Positions 1 to 13,243 of a DNA stretch of 64,000 nt are shown here, in pieces. A model generated the notes under the pieces. It was given only the letters and a program-made list of their open reading frames with translations. It was not told the DNA's origin and ran no database searches. A program made the translations under genes and the position numbers. Origin of the DNA: Actinomycetota bacterium (GTDB lineage Bacteria; Actinomycetota; Actinomycetes; Mycobacteriales; Micromonosporaceae); contig VAWN01000023.1 in the NCBI GenBank assembly GCA_005885555.1, positions 282,638 through 346,637 on the forward strand. Direction: 5' to 3'. The stretch's first letter is position 1. Each line of letters begins with the position of its first letter.

Positions 1-259
1 GGCCGGCGGCCACCTCGGCGGCGACGGCGACGTCCGGGTACCCGCGGCGCGCGACGGCGATCGCCTGGTCCAGCGCCTGCCGGGCGACGTCCTCGCGGTC
101 GGCCCGCACCTCGGCGCCGAACTGCGGCGGCGTCAACGCCCACGCGATGATGGCCTGCACGGTGCCGCCGCGGCGCTGTGCCTCGGCCACCGCCCAGGTC
201 AGCGCGCGCTGGCCGCCTTCGGACCCGTCGACGCCCACGACGATGCGGTAGGTCTGCAT
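1..259 (-). CDS. Universal stress protein, partial (C-terminus outside window)
   Basis: The ATG at 257-259 on the minus strand opens a UspA-type protein; only about 86 N-terminal residues are inside the window. The start MQTYRIVVGVDGSEGG has the classic first beta strand and the VGVDGS nucleotide-binding loop of the USP fold, followed by a helix with a WAVAEA core. It faces acetate kinase divergently across a 119-bp region that carries a DevR-like palindrome, as expected for a stress or hypoxia gene. USPs usually bind ATP or modulate stress survival; the ligand here is unknown because the ATP-binding GxxG(9)GS motif lies off the edge. Confidence 0.85.
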   Translation of the reverse strand, partial: MQTYRIVVGVDGSEGGQRALTWAVAEAQRRGGTVQAIIAWALTPPQFGAEVRADREDVARQALDQAIAVARRGYPDVAVAAEVAAG

Positions 260-344
260 GACGGTTCCCTCCTCGACTTGTGGTCTGCGTCCAGCCTCGG
301 CGCGGCGGCCCGGACCGGGTAGGGCCGCAAGCTCGGGCGCGGCC

Positions 345-358
345 GGGACCTTCGGCCC
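345..358. promoter_or_regulatory. Candidate DevR/DosR-like operator
   Basis: The 14-mer GGGACCTTCGGCCC is an imperfect palindrome lying between the divergent USP and acetate kinase genes. It resembles the mycobacterial DevR box half-site pattern GGGAC...GTCCC and the related Streptomyces boxes. Similar 14-mers occur at 4248-4261 and 6910-6923 beside the other genes of the module. Assignment is by motif resemblance only; no DevR regulator gene is in the window. Confidence 0.4.
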
Positions 359-378
359 GGGTCACTAGGGTGGTCCGG

Positions 379-1485
379 GTGGCGGACATCCTGGTTCTCA
401 ACGCGGGTTCGTCGTCGCTGAAGTGGCGGCTGTTCCGGTCCGGCGAGCCGGCCGACGGCGGCATCGTCGAGCGCATCGGGGAACCCTCCGGCGCGGTCGC
501 CGACCACGGCGCGGCGGTGCACCAGGTCCTCGACCGGCTCGGCGGCGTCGACGCGGTCGGGCACCGGATCGTGCACGGCGGCACCCGGTTCCAGGCGCCG
601 GTCGTCGTCGACGACGAGGTGCTGTCCGCGATCCGCGCGCTGTCCGAACTCGCCCCGCTGCACAACCCGGTCGGGGTGGCCGGCATCGAGGCGGCCCGGC
701 ACGCCATTCCGGGGGTACCGCAGGTCGCCGTCTTCGACACCGCATACCACGCGACGCTGCCGGAGGCGGCCGCCACCTATGCGCTGGACCGCGAGGTGGC
801 GCAGCGGTACGGCATCCGCCGGTACGGGTTCCACGGCATCTCGGTCGGCTGGGTGGCCGCCGGTACCGCCGCGTTGCTGGGCCGGCCGCTCGCCGAGCTG
901 AACCTGGTCGTGCTGCACCTCGGCAACGGTGCCAGCGCGACCGCCGTGGCCGGTGGGCGCAGCGTGGACACGTCGATGGGCCTGACCCCGCTTGAGGGCC
1001 TGGTCATGGGTACCCGCACCGGCGACCTCGACCCGGCCGTCGCCTTCCACCTCGGCCGGGCCGGCCTCGACCTCGCCGGCATCGAGGACGTGTACCTGCA
1101 CCGGTCCGGCCTCGCCGGCCTGTGCGCGGACAACGACATGCGCCGGGTCATCGACCGTTGCTCGGCCGGCGACCCGGCCGCGCGGCTCGCCCTCGACGTG
1201 TACTGCCACCGCATCCGCAAGTACGTCGGCGCCTACCACGCGGTACTCGGCCGGCTCGACGCGATCACGTTCACCGCCGGGGTCGGCGAGCACAGCGCCG
1301 TGGTACGGGCCCGGTGCCTGGCCGGCCTGGAACCGCTGGGCATCGCCGTCGATCGCGCTCGCAACGAGGCCGGCGACCCGGCCCGGATCGTCTCGCCGGA
1401 CGGCAGCCGGGTCGCGGTCTGCGTGGTACCCACCGACGAGGAACGCGCCATCGCCGACGAGGTCGCCCGCCTCCTGCGCGCCTAG
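379..1485 (+). CDS. ackA: Acetate kinase
   Basis: Converts acetate plus ATP to acetyl phosphate and back, in the cytoplasm. The product is about 368 residues, slightly shorter than the usual 400. Family signatures are plain: NAGSSSLKW at the N-terminus, HGGTRF, FDTAYHATLP, GFHGIS, HLGNGASATAV, DTSMGLTPLEG and MGTRTGDLDP. The GTG at 379 is chosen because it places VADILVLNAGSSS at the start; a GTG at 370 is the alternative, while longer upstream starts would add non-homologous residues. No phosphotransacetylase is visible nearby. The neighbours (USP, GNAT/acyl-CoA synthetase, GAF kinase) suggest a role in fermentative or low-oxygen energy metabolism. A hairpin follows the stop. Confidence 0.95.
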   Translation: MADILVLNAGSSSLKWRLFRSGEPADGGIVERIGEPSGAVADHGAAVHQVLDRLGGVDAVGHRIVHGGTRFQAPVVVDDEVLSAIRALSELAPLHNPVGVAGIEAARHAIPGVPQVAVFDTAYHATLPEAAATYALDREVAQRYGIRRYGFHGISVGWVAAGTAALLGRPLAELNLVVLHLGNGASATAVAGGRSVDTSMGLTPLEGLVMGTRTGDLDPAVAFHLGRAGLDLAGIEDVYLHRSGLAGLCADNDMRRVIDRCSAGDPAARLALDVYCHRIRKYVGAYHAVLGRLDAITFTAGVGEHSAVVRARCLAGLEPLGIAVDRARNEAGDPARIVSPDGSRVAVCVVPTDEERAIADEVARLLRA

Positions 1486-1526
1486 CCTGCGCGGCCGGCC
1501 CGGCTCGGCCCGGCCGCCGAGCCGGG

Positions 1527-1572
1527 ATCTTGGACGCGAGCACCCCCTGCAAGGGGTAGTCGCGTCCAAGAT
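1527..1572. terminator. Bidirectional hairpin terminator between convergent genes
   Basis: Perfect 13-bp inverted repeat ATCTTGGACGCGA (1527-1539) and TCGCGTCCAAGAT (1560-1572), with an inner ACCCC (1542-1546)/GGGGT (1553-1557) stem. It lies between the stops of ackA (plus) and the acyl-CoA synthetase fusion (minus). No U-tract is present, which is common for actinomycete terminators. Confidence 0.7.
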
Positions 1573-1612
1573 TCAGGTACCCAAGCGCCCGCTTCGCCGA
1601 CTGGCCGCGCGA

Positions 1613-4225
1613 CTAGGTGACCGGCTCGTGCAGTTCCCGTACCCACGGGTCCGGTTCGTCGGCGACCGGGGCGAGCCGCAGCTTCACGTCCACCGCGACC
1701 ACCCCGTCCGGCCCGGCGAGTACCGGATTCAGGTCCAGCTCGGCGACCTCGGGCAGCTCCTCGGCGAGGCGACCCAGCCGCAGCACCAGATCCTCGACCG
1801 CGGCCGTGTCGACCGCCGGCCCGCCGCGGTACCCGGTCAGCAGCGGCGCGCCGCGCAGCGAGCGCCACATGCCGGCCGCGTCGCGGTCGGTGAGCGGGAG
1901 CAGGTGCAGTGCCCGGTCGGCGAACAGGTCGGTGTTGACCCCGCCGAACCCGAGCATCACGAGCGAGCCGAACAGCGCGTCGTGCACCACGCCGGCGGCG
2001 AGCTCGACGCCGCGGACCTGGCGCTGTACCAGTACCGCCGGCGTCCCGGTCGCGGCCGCTACGGAGGTGTAGGCAGCGGCGACCGCGACGGAGTCGGTAA
2101 GGCCCAGCCGTACCGCGCCCAGCTCCGTCTTGTGCACCAACGTGGGATCGGCGGCCTTCACCACCGCCGGGTACCCGAGCGCGTCCGCGGCCGCCACCGC
2201 GTCGGCGGCGCTGCGGGCGACCCGGCCGGCCGCGACCGGGATACCGAAGCGGCGCAACAGGTTCGCCGCGACGTCGGGCGGTTGCCATCCGCCGCCGTCG
2301 CGCAGCGCCTCGTGCACGGTCGCGCGGGCGGCGGCCTCGTCGACGCCGGGCAGCACCGGTACCCTCCCCAGCGGCTGAGCCCGCCACGACGCGTACCGGG
2401 CGGCGTGCCCGAGCGCGGCGACGGCCTGTTCCGGCAGCGCGTAGACCGGCGCGCCGCCCAGCGTGTGCGGCGGTTCCGGCACCCCGAGCAGGACCACGGC
2501 GAACGGCAGCGGCGAGCGCGTCGCGGCAGCGGCGATCGCGGCGAGGACACCGGGCACGTTGTTGGCGACCGTGGCCGCGAACACCACCAGTACCGCGTCG
2601 ACCCCGCCACTGTCCACAATGGACGCCAGGGCGGCGCGCACCGCCTCCGGGGTGGCGGCGGCGCCAAGGTCCACCGGAGTCGCCGGTACCATCAGCTCCG
2701 CCGCGTCCGCGGCGTCCGCGGCGAGCACGTTGACGCCACCCGCATTGCCCACGATCGCGATGCGCCGCCCGGCCGGCAGCGGCTGTTCCACCAGCAGCCG
2801 CGCGGTGTCCAGCAGTTCGCCCAGCCCCGCGCAGCGGATGACGCCGGCCTGGGCGAACAGCGCGTCCACGGTCGCGTCGGGGGCGGCCGCGGCGGCGGTG
2901 TGCGAGGCGCCGGCCCGCGCGCCGGTGGCGGTGCGACCGCCCTTGACCGCCAGGACCGGCTTGCGCCGGCCGATCGCCCGCGCGATGCGCGCGAAGCGGC
3001 GCGGGTTGCCGACCGACTCCAGGTACAGCGCGACGGCCCTGGTGTGCGGGTCGTCGTACCAGTAGGACAGCAGGTCGTTGCCGGACACGTCGGCCTTGTT
3101 GCCGAGCGAGACGAACGAGGACAGGCCGACCCCGGTGCGCGCGGCGTGGTCGAGGATGGTGATACCGACCGCGCCCGACTGCGAGGCCACCGCGAGCCCG
3201 CCGGACGGTGGCGTGATGGCCGCGAAGGTCGCCTGCATCCGCACGGCCGGGTCGGTGTTGAGCACGCCGAGGCAGTTCGGCCCGACGAGCCGGATGCCGT
3301 ACCGGCGCGCGGTGCGCACGATCCGCGCCTGCTCGGCCCGCCCCGCGCGGCCGTCCTCGGCGAGCCCGGCGGACAGCACCACGGCCGCCCGGATCCCGGC
3401 CCGGCCGCAGTCCTCGACGGCATCGTTGACGGCCCCGGCCGGTACCGCGACGACGGCCAGGTCGACCGGCCGGCGGATGGCGGCCGCCGACGGGTACGCG
3501 GCCCGGCCGGCGACCTTGGCGGCGTGCGGGTTGACCGGGTACACCGGCCCGGTGAACCCGCCGTCGACGAGCCCGCGCAGCACCGCACGGCCGATGCCGC
3601 CCGGGTCCCGGCCGGCCCCGATGACCGCGATGGCGTGCGGGGCGAGCAGCGGCGTCAACGAGTGCCGCTCGGCGGTGCGGTTGCGCGCCTCCAGCGCCGG
3701 GTTGTCCGCGTCGCCGGTCGGCACGTGCACCTCCAGCACGCCGGAGTCCGGCTGTACCCGCAGCGCCGGCCCCAGGTCGCGGGCCACCTGAAGCATCGGG
3801 TTGTTGCCGACCAGTATGTCGCCGACGAGGTCGTCGATGCCGTGGTGGCGACCGGTCGCGGCGAGCTGTTCGAGCAGCAGGGTACCGACGCCGCGACCGT
3901 GTGCGGCGTCGTCGACCAGTAGGGCGAACTCGGCGGTAGCCGGCTCGCGCAGCCGCTCGTACGAGGCCACCCCGACGACCCGGCCGCGCTCCTGTGCCAG
4001 TACCGCCACGTGGTCCTCACCCGGTGGCCGGGTGAGCCGGTCCAGCTCGTCGTCGATGCCGGCCCGCCCGCCGCCGAGGAACCGGCGGTACAGGTTCTCG
4101 TCGCTGGTGCGCCGGTACAGCGCGGCGAGGTCGGTGCGGTCGTCCGGGCCCACCGCGCGGATGCGCACGATGGCGCCGTCGGCGGTCAGGGCGTCGTGGC
4201 CGTGGTCGGTGGTGATCGTCTCCAC
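1613..4225 (-). CDS. GNAT acetyltransferase fused to NDP-forming acyl-CoA synthetase-like protein
   Basis: 870 residues. Residues about 15-165 form a GNAT domain with the acetyl-CoA loop HGRGVGTLLLEQLA. Residues about 185-320 are a CoA-binding Rossmann domain (IGAGRDPGGIGRAVLRGL, VYPVNPHAAKVAGR), followed by succinyl-CoA-ligase-like domains, and residues about 640-870 are an ATP-grasp domain (YPAVVKAADPTLVHKTELGAVRLGL). This is the architecture of Pat-type protein lysine acetyltransferases, here with the GNAT domain at the N-terminus as described for some Streptomyces Pat proteins. Expected role: acetyl-CoA-dependent acetylation of enzymes such as acetyl-CoA synthetase, or ADP-forming acyl-CoA synthesis. 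It starts with GTG 56 bp downstream of the GAF kinase, probably in the same transcript. Confidence 0.85.
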   Translation of the reverse strand: METITTDHGHDALTADGAIVRIRAVGPDDRTDLAALYRRTSDENLYRRFLGGGRAGIDDELDRLTRPPGEDHVAVLAQERGRVVGVASYERLREPATAEFALLVDDAAHGRGVGTLLLEQLAATGRHHGIDDLVGDILVGNNPMLQVARDLGPALRVQPDSGVLEVHVPTGDADNPALEARNRTAERHSLTPLLAPHAIAVIGAGRDPGGIGRAVLRGLVDGGFTGPVYPVNPHAAKVAGRAAYPSAAAIRRPVDLAVVAVPAGAVNDAVEDCGRAGIRAAVVLSAGLAEDGRAGRAEQARIVRTARRYGIRLVGPNCLGVLNTDPAVRMQATFAAITPPSGGLAVASQSGAVGITILDHAARTGVGLSSFVSLGNKADVSGNDLLSYWYDDPHTRAVALYLESVGNPRRFARIARAIGRRKPVLAVKGGRTATGARAGASHTAAAAAPDATVDALFAQAGVIRCAGLGELLDTARLLVEQPLPAGRRIAIVGNAGGVNVLAADAADAAELMVPATPVDLGAAATPEAVRAALASIVDSGGVDAVLVVFAATVANNVPGVLAAIAAAATRSPLPFAVVLLGVPEPPHTLGGAPVYALPEQAVAALGHAARYASWRAQPLGRVPVLPGVDEAAARATVHEALRDGGGWQPPDVAANLLRRFGIPVAAGRVARSAADAVAAADALGYPAVVKAADPTLVHKTELGAVRLGLTDSVAVAAAYTSVAAATGTPAVLVQRQVRGVELAAGVVHDALFGSLVMLGFGGVNTDLFADRALHLLPLTDRDAAGMWRSLRGAPLLTGYRGGPAVDTAAVEDLVLRLGRLAEELPEVAELDLNPVLAGPDGVVAVDVKLRLAPVADEPDPWVRELHEPVT

Positions 4226-4247
4226 ATGATCAACGGTCCACGTGGGC

Positions 4248-4261
4248 GGGCCGTCCGGGCA
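4248..4261. promoter_or_regulatory. Candidate DevR/DosR-like operator
   Basis: GGGCCGTCCGGGCA lies 23 bp upstream of the GNAT/acyl-CoA synthetase start (minus strand). It differs at two positions from the reverse complement of the 6910-6923 site. Supported only by similarity among three sites of the same module. Confidence 0.3.
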
Positions 4262-4281
4262 GAGGCGGAGGTCCCGGTGGG

Positions 4282-5994
<1,713 letters not shown>

Positions 5995-6018
5995 CTAGCG
6001 GGCCGGGCCGCCGACGGA

Positions 6019-6855
6019 TCAGCGGTGCACCACGGCGACCGGGCAGTGCGCCTGATGCAGCAGCAGGTGCGTCACCGAACCGACCAGCCAGCCGGGTACC
6101 CCGCGGTGGCCGTGCTCGCCCGCGACGACGAGCTGGGCCTCGGCGGTCGCCTCGACCAGCGCCGGACCGGGCCGCGAGCGCACCACCCGCCGGTGTACCG
6201 CGACGTCCGGGTACTTGGCCGGCCAGCGGGCCAGCGCCTCGTCCAGTACCCGGGACTCCTCGGCCGCCACCTCGTCCGGCTCGTACACCAGCGGCAGCAT
6301 GTCACCCGGGCCGGACGAGGCCGGACCGGTCCACGCGTGCAGGGCCAGCAGTGGCGCGCCGCGCAGCGAGGCCGCCTCGAAGGCGAAGCCGAGCGCGGCG
6401 TCGCCCTGCGCCGTACGGGGTACCCCGACCAGGACGTACCCGGTGGCGTCCGGCTCGCCGCGGGCGACCAGCACCGGGCAGTGCGCGTGACTGGCGACGC
6501 TGCGCGCGACCGAGCCCAGCGTCCGGCCGGCGAGGCTGTCGTGTCCCCGGTGCCCGACCACCAGCAGCGCGGCCCGCTCGGACTCCTCCACGAGGACGGC
6601 CGCGGGGTACCCGGGAACGACCTCGCTGGTGACCTTCGCCGAGTTCCCGGCGCGCTGCAGCGCCTCCCGCACCGCGCGACGGGCCACCTCGTCGGGCGAC
6701 GCGACGTCCGCCCAGGCGGGGTGCGACGTCCAGGTGTTGGCGTAGACGAGCCGGACCGGCCGGTTCCGCAGTCCGGCCTCGCGCACGGCGAGGTCCACCG
6801 CACGCAGGCCGGCCGGGGAGCCGTCGATGCCGACCACGATGGGTGCGGTCATCAT
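6019..6855 (-). CDS. Tandem-domain universal stress protein
   Basis: 278 residues with two UspA domains. The first starts IVVGIDGSPAG and ends with the ATP-binding pattern VVGHRG(9)GS; the second (YVLVGVPRTAQGD...) ends VAGEHGHRGVPGWLVGSVT. The ATG at 6855 is preferred over the adjacent ATG at 6852 because a GAGGAGG ribosome site lies about 8 bp upstream. Double-USP proteins of this kind are typical members of actinobacterial DosR-type regulons. It is divergent from the CBS-BON gene, with a DevR-like palindrome in between, and heads an apparent minus-strand transcript with the GAF kinase and GNAT/acyl-CoA synthetase. Confidence 0.93.
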   Translation of the reverse strand: MMTAPIVVGIDGSPAGLRAVDLAVREAGLRNRPVRLVYANTWTSHPAWADVASPDEVARRAVREALQRAGNSAKVTSEVVPGYPAAVLVEESERAALLVVGHRGHDSLAGRTLGSVARSVASHAHCPVLVARGEPDATGYVLVGVPRTAQGDAALGFAFEAASLRGAPLLALHAWTGPASSGPGDMLPLVYEPDEVAAEESRVLDEALARWPAKYPDVAVHRRVVRSRPGPALVEATAEAQLVVAGEHGHRGVPGWLVGSVTHLLLHQAHCPVAVVHR

Positions 6856-6909
6856 CGCGTCAACCTCCTCGGTCGGTTCCAGCGTCGCCGCGACCGCGCG
6901 GCGGCGGCA

Positions 6910-6923
6910 GGGCCGGACGGCCC
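6910..6923. promoter_or_regulatory. Candidate DevR/DosR-like operator in divergent promoter
   Basis: GGGCCGGACGGCCC, an imperfect palindrome between the tandem USP (minus) and the CBS-BON gene (plus). Its reverse complement GGGCCGTCCGGCCC matches 11 of 14 positions of the site at 345-358. Confidence 0.4.
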
Positions 6924-7009
6924 CTTCCCGGGTACCCCGAGGCGTTGGACCCGCCACGGTGGGCCGACCAGATCTGGGCGCGCCGTTTCCGGTGCGCTGC
7001 CATGGATCC

Positions 7010-7699
7010 ATGATGCGTTGGTATGTCGGCGACGTGATGACACGTGACGTGGTGAGCGTGGCGCCGACGGCGGGGTACAAGGAGATCGCGGACCTGATGG
7101 TCCGCCGGTCGATCAGCGCGGTACCGGTGGTGGACGCGCAACGGCAGGTGCTCGGTGTGGTCTCCGAGGCCGACCTGCTGGCCAAGCTGGAGTACGCCGA
7201 CCGGGTACCGCGGCACCCGCTGACCGCCCGCCGGATGCGCAGCGGGCAGCAGAAGGCCGCCGGGGACACCGCGGCGGAGCTGATGACGAGGCCGGCGGTC
7301 ACGGTACCGGCGACCGAGACGGTGACCGGCGCGGCCCGGTTGATGGACGCGGCGCGGGTCAAGCGGATGCCCGTGGTGGACGACGGCGGCCGGCTGATCG
7401 GCATCGTCTCCCGCCGCGACCTGGTCCGCATGTACACCCGGCCGGACGCGCAGCTGCGTGCCTCGGTCGCGGAGGGTGTGCTCCGGTCGCTGTGGATCGA
7501 CCCGGCGGCGTTGCACATCACGGTACGGGCCGGCATCGTCACGCTCTCCGGTCGGGTGGACCGGCGCAGCCTGGCCGGGATCGTGGTCGCCTTCACCCGG
7601 GCGATCCCCGGCGTCGTGGACGTGGTCGACCAGCTGTCCTGGGAGGTCGACGACGGTACGGACGACAACCGGTACCATCCGGGCTTCGCCCGCAGCTGA
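7010..7699 (+). CDS. CBS-pair and BON domain protein
   Basis: 229 residues from the ATG at 7010 (a second ATG follows at 7013). Two CBS motifs occupy about residues 5-60 (VGDVMTRDVVSVAP, ISAVPVVDAQRQVLGVVSEADLL) and 85-145 (AAELMTRPAVTVPA, VKRMPVVDDGGRLIGIVSRRDLV). A BON domain follows at about 155-225 (ITVRAGIVTLSGRVDRRS). CBS pairs bind adenine nucleotides; BON domains bind membranes or polymers. Such CBS-BON proteins recur in actinobacterial hypoxia regulons (the mycobacterial Hrp1 is a CBS protein). The divergent DevR-like site supports shared control with the USP operon. Confidence 0.92.
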   Translation: MMRWYVGDVMTRDVVSVAPTAGYKEIADLMVRRSISAVPVVDAQRQVLGVVSEADLLAKLEYADRVPRHPLTARRMRSGQQKAAGDTAAELMTRPAVTVPATETVTGAARLMDAARVKRMPVVDDGGRLIGIVSRRDLVRMYTRPDAQLRASVAEGVLRSLWIDPAALHITVRAGIVTLSGRVDRRSLAGIVVAFTRAIPGVVDVVDQLSWEVDDGTDDNRYHPGFARS

Positions 7700-7792
7700 C
7701 AGGGGGAGTAGGCCCCAGGGGTGGCGCATGGCAAAATAAGCCCAGGCAGCACAAATACGGCCACGCGCGGCGTCCCGGGAGGTGGCCAGGGG

Positions 7793-9151
7793 ATGCGTCC
7801 GATCGACGATGGTCCGGCGCAGCCGCGCCCCGGGTCCCGCGAGTACACCGAACCGGGCTTCGTCCACGCGGCGCGGCTGGAGCTCGACGAGCTTCTCGAA
7901 CAGCTCATCAGCAGAGCGCGTGACGTGCAGGCCGCCCGGGGCCGGCTGCGCGGGCTGCTGCGCGCCAACCTGGAGGTGGCCCGGGCGGTCGACCTCGACG
8001 AGGTGCTGCGGCACATCCTGGAGGCCGCCCGTACCCTCGTCGACGCGCGGTTCGCCGCGCTCGGCGTGGTGGAGCAGGGCCGGCTGGTGCGGTTCCTGCA
8101 TGCGGGGATGGACCCGGCGACCGTTGCCTCGATCGGGTACCTGCCGGACGGCAAGGGCCTGCTCGGCCGGCTCATCGACTACCCGGAACCGCTGCGGCTG
8201 CCGGACATCGCCGGGCACCTGTCGTCGGTGGGGTTCCCTGAGCGGCATCCGCCGATGCGCTCGTTCCTCGGGGTACCCGTCCGGGTGGGGCAGCGGGTCT
8301 TCGGCAACCTGTACCTGACCGACAAGCAGGGCGCCGACGGGTTCAGCCACGACGACGAGGAGCTGGTACTGGCACTGGCCGGGGCGGCCGGCGTGGCGAT
8401 CTCGCACGCCGCGCTGTTCGCCGAGGCGCAGCGCCGGCAGGAGTGGCACGCGGCGATGGTCGCGATGACCACCGCGCTGACCGACGAGGAACCCGCGCGG
8501 GGGCTGACCCGGATCGCCCAGCACGCCCGGGCCGTGTGCACCGCGGCGGGTACCGCGATCTGCATACCCGCCGAGGAGCCCGACCAGCTTCGGGTGGTGG
8601 CCACCGAAGGGTGCTGCGAGCCCTGGCTCGGTGCGCTGCTCCCGGTCGCCGGCTCGGTACCGGGGGAGGCGCTGACCGGACGCCGGCCGGTCGTGGTCAC
8701 CGACCCGGCCGCCGATCCGGGTACCGCCGGGTGGCTCGGCGCGGCGGCCGGGCCGCTGGTGGCGGTACCCCTGGTGAGCGACCTGGCGGTCAGCGGCGTG
8801 CTGCTGGTGTGCCGGTACCCCGACGGCGGCCCGTTCGACCGGGTGGAGCTGGAGATGCTGACCGCGTTCGGCATCCAGGCGGCGCTGGCCCTGCAGCTGG
8901 CCGAGGCCCGCGCGGACAACGACCGGCTGCGCCTGGTCGAGGAGCGCCAGCACATCGGCGAGGACCTGCAGCGCCGGGTCGTCCAGCGGCTGTTCCGGCT
9001 GGGCCTGGAGCTGCAGGGCGTCGCCGGGCGTACCACCGACGGCCAGGCCCGGGAGACGATCAGCGCCAAGGTCGAGGAGATCGACGCGGTCATCCGCGAG
9101 ATCCGCGCCGCCGTGTTCTCCCTGCGCCCCACCGGCGACCAGTCCGGGTAG
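7793..9151 (+). CDS. GAF-domain protein with degenerate histidine-kinase core
   Basis: 452 residues from the ATG at 7793, chosen for the GGGAGG site about 9 bp upstream (a longer form from 7721 is possible). Two GAF domains (about 25-190 and 205-365) closely follow the DevS-like kinase at 4282, including [18 protein letters not shown] and FGNLYLTDKQGADGFSHDDEE. The C-terminus has the HisKA_3 helix, but the phospho-accepting His is Gln: EDLQRRVVQRLF (codon 8969-8971) against [12 protein letters not shown] in the paralogue. The protein stops after SLRPTGDQSG without a HATPase domain. It can therefore sense and dimerise but cannot phosphorylate by itself; it may act as a decoy or heterodimer partner of the intact kinase. 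Confidence 0.88.
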   Translation: MRPIDDGPAQPRPGSREYTEPGFVHAARLELDELLEQLISRARDVQAARGRLRGLLRANLEVARAVDLDEVLRHILEAARTLVDARFAALGVVEQGRLVRFLHAGMDPATVASIGYLPDGKGLLGRLIDYPEPLRLPDIAGHLSSVGFPERHPPMRSFLGVPVRVGQRVFGNLYLTDKQGADGFSHDDEELVLALAGAAGVAISHAALFAEAQRRQEWHAAMVAMTTALTDEEPARGLTRIAQHARAVCTAAGTAICIPAEEPDQLRVVATEGCCEPWLGALLPVAGSVPGEALTGRRPVVVTDPAADPGTAGWLGAAAGPLVAVPLVSDLAVSGVLLVCRYPDGGPFDRVELEMLTAFGIQAALALQLAEARADNDRLRLVEERQHIGEDLQRRVVQRLFRLGLELQGVAGRTTDGQARETISAKVEEIDAVIREIRAAVFSLRPTGDQSG

Positions 9152-9233
9152 GGCGCGCGGGTTCGTCCAACGTTCCGCGCCTGCTCATGATCTGTTCCCC
9201 TGCGGTTCCGCCGGCGCCCCGAACGTATTGCGG

Positions 9234-9648
9234 GTGTCCGACGGACCCCGAGTCAGCGTCGTCATCCCGACCCGCCTGCGCCCGGCGCTGGTACCGCGTG
9301 CCGTGTGCAGCGCGCTGGCGCAGGCCCTGACCGACATCGAGGTCGTCGTCGTCATCGACGGCCCGGACCCGGACACCCGTGAGGTGCTCGCCGCCATCGC
9401 CGATCCGCGGCTGCGCATCGTCGAGCTGGAGCGGTCCGGCGGCGCACCGGCGGCCCGCAACGTCGGGGTGGACCACGCCCGGGCGGCGTGGACGGCGCTG
9501 CTCGACGACGACGACGAGTGGCTGCCGGAGCCCGGTCCTCGACGTCATCTACGGGTTCGTCGGGTTCAAGGTGCCCACGCTGCCGTCCCCGCCCGGACCA
9601 CCCCCGGCGCTCGCGCCGGTACCCACGGCACCCGACGAGCCCGCCTGA
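9234..9648 (+). pseudogene. Truncated family-2 glycosyltransferase remnant
   Basis: From the GTG at 9234 (TTG at 9228 also possible), about 100 residues match the GT-A fold: VSVVIPTRLRPALVPRAV, VVVVIDGPDPDT, GGAPAARNVGVDHARA and the DXD-like LLDDDDEWLPEP. The catalytic and acceptor halves are missing. Near 9535 the frame changes, and the adjoining +1 frame reads an unrelated proline-rich tail (VLDVIYGFVGFKVPTLPSP) to the stop at 9648. I read this as a deletion junction joining a GT2 N-terminus to the tail of another gene. Confidence 0.6.
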
Positions 9649-9748
9649 CGGTCGCCCGATTCGGCCCGCTGTCGAAATCCCCGGCGGCGGAAGGTTGCGG
9701 CGCGGTCACCTGCCGTAGCGTGGCGCAGGTCCGCGAGAGGAGCGTGCC

Positions 9749-10246
9749 ATGACCGCGTACCAGCCGATCACCGTCCGGCAGCCGGCGCTGTACGACATCG
9801 TGGACGATCCGGTCGCCGTGTCCGGTGTCGGCACCGGGTTCGAGGGCACGTTCGCCGCCCGGGTCCGCGACGCGCAGGGGCACCAGCTCGGGCAGGTGAC
9901 GATCCACGCGGGCGGCTCGGGGATCTGGGGCAACTTCCAGGTCGGCATCGCGCTGTCCGGGGTACCGGGCACCCCGCAGGGCATGCTCGAGGTCTACGAG
10001 GTCTCCGCCGCGGGTGCCGGGGAGGTCAACAAGGTGACCGTCCTCGTGACGTTCGGCCGGGCCCTGCTCAATCCGTACCACGGGTTCCTGGAGCACACCG
10101 TCGCGCAGGGGGAGACGCTGTCCGCGATCGCCGGCCGGTACTACGGCAACGTCAACCTGTGGCCGCGGGTGTTCGAGGCCAACCGGCACATCCTCCTCGA
10201 CGCGAACCGGATCTTCATCGGTCAGGTGCTGCGCATCCCGCAGTGA
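9749..10246 (+). CDS. Gmad2 immunoglobulin-like and LysM domain protein
   Basis: 165 residues. Residues about 5-105 look like a Gmad2 Ig-like domain (ITVRQPALYDIVDDPVAVSGVGTGFEGTF...), known from spore-germination and cell-surface proteins. Residues about 117-165 are a LysM domain (HTVAQGETLSAIAGRYYGNVNLWPRVFEANR), which binds peptidoglycan or chitin-type glycans. No signal peptide is visible at this start, so export would need another route. A GAGAGGAG ribosome site lies just upstream of the ATG. The stop abuts the convergent metallophosphoesterase stop. Confidence 0.85.
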   Translation: MTAYQPITVRQPALYDIVDDPVAVSGVGTGFEGTFAARVRDAQGHQLGQVTIHAGGSGIWGNFQVGIALSGVPGTPQGMLEVYEVSAAGAGEVNKVTVLVTFGRALLNPYHGFLEHTVAQGETLSAIAGRYYGNVNLWPRVFEANRHILLDANRIFIGQVLRIPQ

Positions 10247-13182
<2,936 letters not shown>

Positions 13183-13243
13183 CGATCGGCGATGAGCGGT
13201 GGCTTGCCAGTTCTGCGTGGTGACGCCCCGGTAGCGCCGCCAA

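Noticed and set aside
992..3922. Long plus-strand open frame antisense to the GNAT/acyl-CoA synthetase gene
   Set aside because: Arg/Gly/Pro-rich translation with no domain, typical antisense shadow of a GC-rich gene.
7703..7716. GGGGAGTAGGCCCC as a fourth DevR-like box upstream of the GAF gene
   Set aside because: Only about half of the positions agree with the other three sites.
6856..8953. Minus-strand open frames antisense to the CBS-BON and GAF genes
   Set aside because: No recognisable domain; the real minus-strand gene there starts at 6855 with a good ribosome site.
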